DNA of 64,000 bases, taken from assembly GCF_900182955.1 (NCBI RefSeq), contig NZ_FXUL01000012.1:1-64000 (forward strand). The letters are read 5' to 3'. Made by a program: the position numbers and the translations under genes. The notes beneath the pieces were generated by a model. It was not told the DNA's origin, did no database searches, and worked only from the letters and a program-made list of their open reading frames with translations. Source of the DNA: Noviherbaspirillum suwonense. Its GTDB lineage: Bacteria; Pseudomonadota; Gammaproteobacteria; Burkholderiales; Burkholderiaceae_D. This document shows positions 17,877 to 25,434 of the stretch, piece by piece (position 1 is the first letter of the stretch; each line of letters begins with the position of its first letter).

Positions 17877-19202
17877 ATGCAACGCACCCCTGTTTTCCTG
17901 GCTCTTGGACTCGCCTTGGCTGGCGCCGTGACGTCGGCGCAGGCAATCGACGAGCAGTTACTTGCAACGATAGGCACCCGGGTTTCCGCGGTCGAAACGA
18001 AGATGGTCGGATGGCGCCGGGATATCCATGAGCACCCGGAGCTTTCCAACCAGGAGCACCGCACGGCGGCACTCGTGGCTGCGCATCTGCGCAGCCTGGG
18101 CCTCGAGGTCAGGACTGGCGTGGGCGGCACCGGGGTGGTGGGCTTGCTCAAGGGCCGCCAGCCTGGCCGCGTGATCGCGCTGCGCGCCGACATGGATGCG
18201 TTGCCGGTCAAGGAAATGGTCGACCTGCCGTTCGCATCCAGGGCCAGGGGCAAGCACATGGGCAAGGAAGTCGACGTGATGCATGCCTGCGGCCACGATG
18301 GGCACACGGCGATCCTGATGGCGACTGCCGAAGTCCTGGCGGGCATGAAGGACCAGATCCAGGGCAGCGTCAAATTCATTTTCCAGCCAGCGGAAGAAGG
18401 CCCGTCCGAGGTGGCGCACGGCAAGGATGGGCACATTGGCGCGCTGGCAATGGTGGAAGCCGGCGTCCTGGACAATCCGAAGGTGGATGCGGTTGTCGGC
18501 CTGCACCTGATACCTGGTTTCGCGGCCGGCACCATTGCTTACCGTCCTGGCCCGATACTGGCCTCCGGCGATTCGTTTTCGATAAAGGTGACCGGCAAGC
18601 AGACCCATGGCGGCTTTCCGTGGAACGGCATCGACCCGGTCGTGAGCACCGCGCAAATCATCATGGGTTTGCAAACCATCGTCAGCCGCCAGCTCAACCT
18701 GTCGAAGGAAGCGGCTGTCATTTCGATCGGCTCGCTTCACGGGGGCAATCGGGAGAACATCATTCCCGAAAGCGTCGAACTGCTCGGCACGGTGCGTACC
18801 TTCGACGACGCGATGCGGGACGACACGCTGAAGCGAATGAAGATCACCGCCGAATCCATTGCGCAGGCCAGCGGCGCGAAGGCCGAGGTCAACTTCATGA
18901 AGCCGGTCTATTCGGCCACGGTCAATGACGAAAACCTGACCGCCCGGATGCTGCCGACCATGAAGCAGGTGACAGGCGGCAAAGCCGTCCTTGCCCCCAA
19001 GCTGAGCGCGTCGGAAGATTTTTCGGAATTCCAGAAAAAAGTCCCGGGCGTGTTTTTCTTCCTGGGTTCGACAGGCCCGAAGCAGGATCCGAATACCGCC
19101 GCACCCAACCACTCGCCCAAATTCGAAATCGACGAGGCCTCGCTTGCGGTTGGCGCCCGTGCATTGACGGCGGTGACGCTGGACTTCCTGGGCCAGCCTT
19201 AG
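17877..19202 (+). CDS. exported M20 family metallo-amidohydrolase (HipO/aminoacylase-like)
   Basis: A 441-residue protein with a Sec signal peptide (residues 1-23, cleavage probably after SAQA). The M20D metal-site motifs are clear: RRDIHEHPELSNQE, ALRADMDALP, HACGHDGHTA, IFQPAEEG and VGLHLIPG, and a dimerisation domain begins near ILASGDSFSIKVTG. Relatives remove N-acyl or N-aroyl groups from amino acids, for example hippurate to benzoate plus glycine. Most HipO proteins are cytoplasmic, so the signal peptide is notable. Its position behind the benzoate operon suggests, but does not prove, a benzoyl-amide substrate. An AAGGAG site precedes the ATG. Confidence 0.85.
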   Translation: MQRTPVFLALGLALAGAVTSAQAIDEQLLATIGTRVSAVETKMVGWRRDIHEHPELSNQEHRTAALVAAHLRSLGLEVRTGVGGTGVVGLLKGRQPGRVIALRADMDALPVKEMVDLPFASRARGKHMGKEVDVMHACGHDGHTAILMATAEVLAGMKDQIQGSVKFIFQPAEEGPSEVAHGKDGHIGALAMVEAGVLDNPKVDAVVGLHLIPGFAAGTIAYRPGPILASGDSFSIKVTGKQTHGGFPWNGIDPVVSTAQIIMGLQTIVSRQLNLSKEAAVISIGSLHGGNRENIIPESVELLGTVRTFDDAMRDDTLKRMKITAESIAQASGAKAEVNFMKPVYSATVNDENLTARMLPTMKQVTGGKAVLAPKLSASEDFSEFQKKVPGVFFFLGSTGPKQDPNTAAPNHSPKFEIDEASLAVGARALTAVTLDFLGQP

Positions 19203-19243
19203 CGGCAGGCGCCCGCGTCCGGATTCGGCCAGCCTGGCGCGTG

Positions 19244-19275
19244 GACCAGTCGACCAGTCGACCAGTCGACCAGTC
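19244..19275. repeat. tandem repeat of GACCAGTC, four perfect copies
   Basis: Four head-to-tail copies of the octamer GACCAGTC begin 42 bases after the amidohydrolase stop codon and continue into a degenerate fifth copy. The period is not a multiple of three and it is outside coding sequence. Such repeats are prone to slippage and could vary between strains. Confidence 0.8.
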
Positions 19276-19396
19276 GACTGTCAGGGCAACGCTTGCCACG
19301 GGATTCATCTGCCTTCCATTTACGAAAATCGGCGATCGTCATTGCGATATGACGCGAGGCGTTGCGCAACGGAACGTCCCAGTATTTGAATAACAA

Positions 19397-19420
19397 CCTA
19401 TCTGATAAATATCAGGTAGG
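19397..19420. promoter_or_regulatory. A+T-rich dyad before the tyrosinase gene
   Basis: CCTATCTGATA and TATCAGGTAGG form an 11-base inverted repeat with one mismatch around AA. Four bases later comes TTTTT. It could be a weak intrinsic terminator for the amidohydrolase transcript or an operator for the tyrosinase promoter; the sequence does not decide between them. Confidence 0.4.
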
Positions 19421-19533
19421 GCCGTTTTTATTGCCCAATACTTAAATCCTGCTGATGCTTTGTTCCATAAACCGGCATCGGGTGACTGTCCTTACCCGAT
19501 ACAGCATGCGCGAAATTTCCATGGAGGTGTCAA

Positions 19534-21036
19534 ATGGCATCCCTGCTCATTGGTCGGCGCGATTTTCTGAAGAGATCCGGATCCGCCATCGCACTGGTAA
19601 CTTTTCCGAACATAGCGTTTTCCCAAAGCACCACGGCGATACGCCTGGAATGGCAGCAATTCAAGACCACCACGCAATATGCGTCGTTCATCAATGCCGT
19701 GCATACCATGCGCGCCAACACCAATGCCCTCAGTCCTGCGTCGTGGACGTACTGGACCAACGTGCATGTCAATTACTGCCCCCACGGCATACCGTACTTC
19801 CTGGCCTGGCACCGTGGCTATATTCACTACCTCGAGCAGCAGCTGCGCGTGGTATCCGGGGACAATACGCTTAATCTGCCGTATTGGGACTATTACAAAT
19901 ATCCAACCATGCCTGCGGAATTCACCGATCCGTCGACGAACAATCCGCTGTATGTGCCGCGCACCGGCACCAGTGTTTACAACGCGCTGTCGCTATCGCC
20001 TTTTGCTTCGGCGGTGTGGAACTTCCAACGCGGCACGACGAACGCGTTCGAGCCGCTCATCGAATCGGCGCCGCATAACCCGGTGCACAATCTGATCGGC
20101 GGCATCATGGCGACGATGCAGTCTCCGAACGACCCGATCTTCTACCTGCACCATGCGCAGATCGACCGGCTGTGGCATGCGTGGGCCATGCCCAACGGGA
20201 AAGGCATACCGGCGACGAGCAATCCGTACAACGCGGCGAACAGCAGCCCATACTGGGCCGGCTCGTTTACCTACGCGTCGACGCTGACCATGCCGAAATA
20301 CCTTGCGTACTATCCCGGATGGCTGGGCAATGACTATGCAAACGTCACGCCGCCCAGCGTTCTGCCGCCGCTTGCAAAGGCCGGCAGCCCGTTCAAGCTG
20401 GTACAAGCGCAACTGGAACCTGCAATGACCCGTCCCGCCGTCGCGGACTTGCCCGTCGCAGTACCGCGCACCATCTCGGCGACCAGTCGATCGCTGGGAG
20501 GCGTCCTGAATGCGAGACTGGGCGAATCGTCGGCCAGCCTGCAACTGCCGCTGGCGGCGTCCCACCTCCAGACGGTCCGGGATGCGATCTCGGCGGCGGT
20601 TGGCGCGGCTGCGCAATCGGGCATAGCGAAAGCGGGCGCCTCCCGCTCGGTCAAGGTGGTGCTCGATAACCTCCAGCTGCGCGGCGCCGGAGCAAAAGGC
20701 GGTTTCTTCTATAACGTCTATGTCAATCTGCCGGCAGCCGGCGATGTCGCCGAAATTCGCCAGAAACATTTCCTGGGAACGGTGGGTCCCTTCGAGATTG
20801 CCGGCGCGTCGCATCATGGACAGCCGAAGCTGGAGCTGCCAGCCACGGAAGTGCTGGCGGGACTATCGTCGTCAGGGTTGAAGGAAGTCGTTCTTTCGAT
20901 CGTGCGGGTAAGCGGAGACAATGCGCCGCGCGGCGAAGTGCTTCGAATCGGAGAAGCCAGAATCGAGGTGTCCAGCGATGCACCCTGGGAGCGCAATGCG
21001 GGCGGCGGGCTTCTGCCGGGACAGTGCTATTGCTGA
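19534..21036 (+). CDS. Tat-exported tyrosinase/polyphenol oxidase with extra C-terminal domain
   Basis: A 500-residue type 3 copper oxidase. The N-terminus has a twin-arginine signal (GRRDFLKRSGSAIALV). The CuA region includes YCPHGIPYFLAWHRGYIHYLEQQL (H84, H93, with C82 in the position that forms a Cys-His thioether in some family members). The CuB region includes PHNPVHNLIGG and DPIFYLHHAQIDRLW. Tyrosinases oxidise phenols to o-quinones. After about residue 290 comes a domain of some 200 residues ending in GQCYC. It resembles the C-terminal beta-domain that shields the active site in polyphenol oxidases and may delay activation until export. GGAGG precedes the ATG. No caddie protein gene is next to it. 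Confidence 0.88.
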   Translation: MASLLIGRRDFLKRSGSAIALVTFPNIAFSQSTTAIRLEWQQFKTTTQYASFINAVHTMRANTNALSPASWTYWTNVHVNYCPHGIPYFLAWHRGYIHYLEQQLRVVSGDNTLNLPYWDYYKYPTMPAEFTDPSTNNPLYVPRTGTSVYNALSLSPFASAVWNFQRGTTNAFEPLIESAPHNPVHNLIGGIMATMQSPNDPIFYLHHAQIDRLWHAWAMPNGKGIPATSNPYNAANSSPYWAGSFTYASTLTMPKYLAYYPGWLGNDYANVTPPSVLPPLAKAGSPFKLVQAQLEPAMTRPAVADLPVAVPRTISATSRSLGGVLNARLGESSASLQLPLAASHLQTVRDAISAAVGAAAQSGIAKAGASRSVKVVLDNLQLRGAGAKGGFFYNVYVNLPAAGDVAEIRQKHFLGTVGPFEIAGASHHGQPKLELPATEVLAGLSSSGLKEVVLSIVRVSGDNAPRGEVLRIGEARIEVSSDAPWERNAGGGLLPGQCYC

Positions 21037-21207
21037 ACCCAGCCTGGTTGGATTGCCGCGCCCCTGCGCATGCAGGCGACCGCGGCCGGTCCGTCGACGC
21101 GTCGACTTGTCGCAAGAACGAAGCGGGGATTTGCAGACTTCGGCATCGATTCATAGGGAAGTCACATTGCGCGTCTAGCCTCGTCGTTTTCCAAGCGAGG
21201 AGCTGCA

Positions 21208-22818
21208 ATGACATCTTCCCTATCACGCCGCAAATTTCTGACCGGCGCTGGCGCACTTGCCGGCGGCACGATCCTGACGTCTTCTTTGCCCAATGTTGCC
21301 CATGCCGGCTGGAAGGGCCATGCGCCCATGATTGGTCCCAGCGAAGGCGAACGGCCGGCGCTTCCGTCAGGAATACAGTTCGGCGATGTCGCCGATGGCC
21401 GGGCCATTGTGTGGGGACGCAGCGACCGGAACGCGCGCATGATCGTTGAATATGACACCACCGACCGGTTCCATCATCCGCTGCGCATTGAAGGTCCGTA
21501 TGCGACAGCGGAGACCGATTACACGACCCGCATCGACCTCGTGGACTTGCCTCCTGGCCAGACAATCTTTACGCGGGTCCATTACGTCGATCCCCACGAC
21601 CGCCGGATACGGAGCGAGGTGCATTCCGGTCAATTTCAGACAGCACCGCACGCGCACCGGAAGCGGCCGGTTCGCTTTCACTGGAGCGGCGACAATGCAG
21701 GGCAGGGTTGGGGCATCAATACGGAATTCGGCGGCATGAAGATTTATGAAGCGATGCGTCGTCGCAATCCCGATTTCTTCATACACAGCGGCGACACGAT
21801 CTATGCCGACGGCCCGATCCTTGCCGAAGTCAGGGCCGAGAATGGCCGGATATGGAAAAACATCGTCACGCCCGAAGTCAGCAAGGTCGCCGAGACGCTC
21901 AGGGAGTATCGCGGCCGGCAGTCCTATAACATGATGGACGCAAACTTCCAGAAATTCGCCGCAGAGGTGCCCCAGATATGGCAATGGGATGATCATGAAG
22001 TGACCAACAACTACAGCGCGTCCAAGGACCTGTCGGCAGATGCACGGTATTCGGTGAAGGATGTGAATGTTCTTGCAGCGCGTGGGCAACGGGCGTTTCT
22101 CGAATACGCGCCCATGCGGTTCTACAGCCAGGCTGAACCACGGCGGATCTACCGGAAGATTCCTTACGGCCCGCTCCTCGACGTGTTCGTTCTCGACATG
22201 CGCAGCTACCGCGGCCCGAATTCCGCCAACCGCCAGACATCCGAAAGCGACGCAACGGCATTCCTCGGCGGCGCGCAGATCGACTGGCTCATTTCCGAAC
22301 TCCTGAATTCTTCGGCGACCTGGAAAGTGATTGCCGCCGACATGCCGGTCGGCCTCTATGTCGGTGACGGCAAGGATGCGCAGGGAAATGACAAGTGGGA
22401 GGCGGTGGCCAATGGCGACGATGGCCCCGCAACAGGGCGCGAGCTGGAAATAGCCCGTCTTCTGAAGAGCATCAGGACAGTCAAGAACGTCGTATGGGTT
22501 ACCGCTGACGTGCATTATTGCGCGGCGCATTACTACGACCCGGCCCAGGCGACGTTCAACGACTTTTCCGGGTTCTGGGAATTCGTTGCCGGCCCGATGA
22601 ATGCCGGCTCATTCGGCCCAAATAAGCTCGATCGCACCTTTGGTCCAACTGCCGTGTTCCAGAAAGGACCGGATGCCCAGGGCGCATCGCCTTTCGCCGG
22701 CTTCCAGTTCTTCGGCGAAGTCGATATCGACCCGCATTCAAGGACGCTCTCGGTCGAGCTGATCAACCTGGACGGCGTGTCGCAGTTCAGGAAAACCCTG
22801 CATCCTGAAGCAGGATAG
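21208..22818 (+). CDS. Tat-exported PhoD-family phosphatase/phosphodiesterase
   Basis: A 536-residue exported metallophosphatase. A twin-arginine signal (SRRKFLTGAGALAGG) ends near AHAG. A fibronectin-like N-terminal domain (GIQFGDVADGRAIVWGRSD) precedes the catalytic domain, whose metal ligands lie in FHWSGDNAGQG, FIHSGDTIYADG, WQWDDHEVTNNY and VVWVTADVHYCAAH. PhoD enzymes hydrolyse phosphate mono- and diesters outside the cytoplasm using Fe and Ca. GAGGAG precedes the ATG. It lies 171 bases after the tyrosinase on the same strand; both are Tat substrates. No Pho box was recognised. Confidence 0.88.
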   Translation: MTSSLSRRKFLTGAGALAGGTILTSSLPNVAHAGWKGHAPMIGPSEGERPALPSGIQFGDVADGRAIVWGRSDRNARMIVEYDTTDRFHHPLRIEGPYATAETDYTTRIDLVDLPPGQTIFTRVHYVDPHDRRIRSEVHSGQFQTAPHAHRKRPVRFHWSGDNAGQGWGINTEFGGMKIYEAMRRRNPDFFIHSGDTIYADGPILAEVRAENGRIWKNIVTPEVSKVAETLREYRGRQSYNMMDANFQKFAAEVPQIWQWDDHEVTNNYSASKDLSADARYSVKDVNVLAARGQRAFLEYAPMRFYSQAEPRRIYRKIPYGPLLDVFVLDMRSYRGPNSANRQTSESDATAFLGGAQIDWLISELLNSSATWKVIAADMPVGLYVGDGKDAQGNDKWEAVANGDDGPATGRELEIARLLKSIRTVKNVVWVTADVHYCAAHYYDPAQATFNDFSGFWEFVAGPMNAGSFGPNKLDRTFGPTAVFQKGPDAQGASPFAGFQFFGEVDIDPHSRTLSVELINLDGVSQFRKTLHPEAG

Positions 22819-22993
22819 GGAGAACGTCTGGTCCGCGCCTACCTGCTGAAACGGTGCAGGCGCCAGTTTCCGAAGGCCGGCCGTTGCCACTAGGCGTCAA
22901 CGGCGCATGGACGTTCCGCGGGCTTTGCCCAACCGGCTGTGCTTCCGCCGCAGGAGCGCCGCGCCATTGTCGGCTGCGACGGCGCCGGCTGCG

Positions 22994-23641
22994 TCAATTC
23001 CCCTTGTCGGACAGATAGCGGGACGCGAGCACCGCCGCCTCGACGCGGCTGCGCACCTGCAGTTTTTGCAGGATGTTGGTGACGTAGCGCTTGATCGTTT
23101 TCTCGGACAGGTTCAGCTCGTCGCCGATCTCGCGATTTTTCATGCCCGAACCGATCATGGACAGGATGCGGTACTCGCGCTCGGTCAGGTCTTCCAGCGG
23201 ATCGGCGTCCGCCCCGCTGTTCATGGCGAGCAGCATATGCGCGGCAAGCGACGGCGTCACATAGGCATCGCCGGCCGCGACCGTCCGTATCACCTTTGCC
23301 AGCTCCTGGCTCGACACCCCTTTCAGCACATAGGCCCTGGCGCCCGCCTTGAAGGCTTTCAGCAGCTTGTCCCGGTCCTCCGAGCTGGTCAGGATCACGA
23401 TCGCCGTGGCGGGGCAGGCGGCCGATATCTTTTCGGTGCTGACCAGGCCGTCCCAGCCTGGCATATGAATGTCGAGCAGGACCACGTCGGGCATCAGCTC
23501 CTGCACCATGGCCAGCGCGGCTTCGCCCGAGCCGGCTTCGCCGACGACCGTTATCTGCCCGGCGCTGCCCAGTGCATGCACGACGCCCTGCCGGAAAATG
23601 GGATGATCGTCCACCACGACCACGCGGATGTTTTCAGGCAT
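22994..23641 (-). CDS. NarL/FixJ-type response regulator
   Basis: A 215-residue regulator. The receiver domain has the acidic pair D11/D12 (VVVVDDHPIFRQ), phosphoacceptor D57 (VVLLDIHMPGWDG) and conserved lysine in YVLKGVSSQE. A LuxR-type helix-turn-helix follows (LTEREYRILSMIGSGMKNREIGDELNLSEKTIKRYVTNIL). AGGAG is eight bases before the ATG at 23639-23641, so this start is preferred to the ATG two codons earlier. The start overlaps the end of the kinase gene by eight bases, so the two are translationally coupled. Confidence 0.88.
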   Translation of the reverse strand: MPENIRVVVVDDHPIFRQGVVHALGSAGQITVVGEAGSGEAALAMVQELMPDVVLLDIHMPGWDGLVSTEKISAACPATAIVILTSSEDRDKLLKAFKAGARAYVLKGVSSQELAKVIRTVAAGDAYVTPSLAAHMLLAMNSGADADPLEDLTEREYRILSMIGSGMKNREIGDELNLSEKTIKRYVTNILQKLQVRSRVEAAVLASRYLSDKGN

Positions 23642-25049
23642 GTTCATCGCTCCTGACCCTGAACGGCAATCCCGCCTGGATGACCGTCCCGTGCCCGGGG
23701 CAGGTATGCAGCCCGAAATCCCCGCCAAGCGCTTCAACCCGCTCGCGCATGCCCTTGATGCCGAGGTGCCCGTGCTCCGGCACCGCCTCGAGGTCGAAAC
23801 CCATGCCGCCGTCGGCGATCCTGACATGCACGCAGCTGTCGTCATACCACAGCTCGACTCTCTGGTTCACGCCATTGGCGTGCCGGTACCCGTTCAGCAG
23901 CGACTCCTGCAGGATACGATACAGCGTGATCTTCACCGGCAGGATCACGTCGCGCTCTTCCTCGGGCATGACGACGTCGACCGGCATGTGGACCTTGATC
24001 TGGTAGTCATGCACCGATCGCATGACGACCTGACGGATCGACAGCGTTTCCAGGTCAGGCAGCTGCAGGCCGGCGGCGATGGTGCGCAGCTCGCCCAATG
24101 CCGCCTTCAGCAATGCGCGCACGGTCGGCGATTCACGGTCATTGCGTTCCTGCAGTTCCTGTTTCCTGGGACAGGTTTCGCAGGCGTCGCACAGGGTTTC
24201 CACCTTCATCAGCGCCAGGCCAAGGTCCTGCGCCGGACCGTCGTGCAGATCCGCGGATATCCGGTGGAGAAAATCTTCGTTCAAGGTGGTCACGCGCGCC
24301 GCGGCCAACTTCACCTTATCGTGCAGCACACTGTTCTGCTCGTTTAATGCCGTCACGAGGTCAAGCTTTTCACGAAGGCTGGCGCGCTGGGCGTCGATCA
24401 TGTTGCTGCCATTGCGCACGATCTGGAAAAGAAGAACATATGCCGCGCCAAATACCGCGCCGACAATTAACCAGCTGTCCAGTTCAGCCATTTCCGCTTC
24501 GCGGTTCAGTTCTTCCGTCGTCATGAAAAACTCGGCGACTGCCAATATCTCGTCAGTTCCTTCGCGCCGGATTGGCGCATAGGATTCAATTAGCGTGCCC
24601 AAGTCGCGCAAGTCATTTTCCGGCTCATTATTCGATGGCGAAATTATTTCCGAATATATATTTCCTGCGTAGGCATCCGAGAGGCCCTCGCTAACTGGAA
24701 ATGACTTTCCGAGCAATGTTTTGTTTTTGGAATAAATCAATTTTCCCGCAGGCGCCCAAAGATAAAGCGCGGCCACTTTTTTCTCCAATCCCGTGTCGAC
24801 CAGAAACGAATCGAGCGCCGTGATGCTGGCCGGCGTCAGGTCGTGCGTTCCCGGCCTGAATTGCAGCCGATGGGAAAGAAGGGTATCAACATACAACGCT
24901 GCATCGCCTCCCAGACGGTGCGCCACGCCGTTCTTTACCGTGTAGCCGACCCATGAGCCGACCAGGATCGTGCACAACGCAATGACCGGAAAGCTGGCGA
25001 TCAGAAATTGACTTGAAAGACGGAAATGATCAAAGGATGAAAATTTCAT
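23634..25049 (-). CDS. membrane histidine kinase (HisKA_3 type) with a C-x2-C-x2-C motif
   Basis: A 471-residue sensor kinase. One membrane helix (about residues 13-35), an extracytoplasmic sensor region (36-190), a second helix (191-211) and a coiled-coil linker lead to the HisKA_3 domain with H269 (SADLHDGPAQDLGLALMKVE). Directly after it comes C287-x2-C290-x2-C293. The ATPase domain (LYRILQESLLNGYRHA, HGHLGIKGMRERVEALGG) completes it. The partner is the NarL-type regulator downstream. The start at 25047-25049 is chosen because it places the first membrane helix near the N-terminus; its ribosome binding site is weak. The cysteine cluster could bind a metal or iron-sulfur centre, as redox-sensing cysteines do in NreB, but the spacing differs. 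Confidence 0.87.
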   Translation of the reverse strand: MKFSSFDHFRLSSQFLIASFPVIALCTILVGSWVGYTVKNGVAHRLGGDAALYVDTLLSHRLQFRPGTHDLTPASITALDSFLVDTGLEKKVAALYLWAPAGKLIYSKNKTLLGKSFPVSEGLSDAYAGNIYSEIISPSNNEPENDLRDLGTLIESYAPIRREGTDEILAVAEFFMTTEELNREAEMAELDSWLIVGAVFGAAYVLLFQIVRNGSNMIDAQRASLREKLDLVTALNEQNSVLHDKVKLAAARVTTLNEDFLHRISADLHDGPAQDLGLALMKVETLCDACETCPRKQELQERNDRESPTVRALLKAALGELRTIAAGLQLPDLETLSIRQVVMRSVHDYQIKVHMPVDVVMPEEERDVILPVKITLYRILQESLLNGYRHANGVNQRVELWYDDSCVHVRIADGGMGFDLEAVPEHGHLGIKGMRERVEALGGDFGLHTCPGHGTVIQAGLPFRVRSDEHA

Positions 25050-25382
25050 GATCGATTCAATCCGGATTATGAATTTTTCAGGATTAAGCAGGGGGAAGAA
25101 AGTCCAGCTTGCCACGGGACGAAAGCCCGTGAAGCCTATGGACTAAAGTCTATCCGCATTGACGACGAATGTAGCGAAATTTTCACGGTTATTTTTAAAC
25201 CTGCCGAGGCTTGACTTTAATCAAAGGCGCGGGTCCGGTGAAAGCGAATCTATGTCGGCGGACTGCTTTCTTTTGTAATTCCTTCAAAACGGGAATGCGT
25301 CCCGATTTCGGCGAATATGCATCTATTCGCTGTACTTAATCGACTAACTGGCAAATGGAATTAACCTGCCGCCGGGATTTAT

Positions 25383-25399
25383 TGGCGCGGCACGGGCAT
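25383..25399 (+). promoter_or_regulatory. weak sigma-54 promoter candidate before the multicopper oxidase
   Basis: TTGGCGCGGCACGGGCA has the invariant GG and GC ten bases apart and a good -24 half, but the -12 half is GGGCA instead of TTGCA. Transcription would begin near 25411, ahead of the AAGGAGG at 25419-25425. The match could be chance in G+C-rich DNA. Confidence 0.25.
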
Positions 25400-25434
25400 T
25401 TATTGCCTCGAATTTGTACAAGGAGGGTTGTTGC

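Larger units (their letters stand above)
19203..19533. other. intergenic stretch before the tyrosinase
   Basis: 331 bases without a gene. It holds an 8-base tandem repeat and an A+T-rich dyad (listed separately). The tyrosinase ribosome binding site GGAGG lies at its end. Confidence 0.5.

Noticed and set aside
19244-19278. Tandem repeat considered as a CRISPR fragment
   Set aside because: The 8-base units are contiguous without spacers and no cas gene is present.
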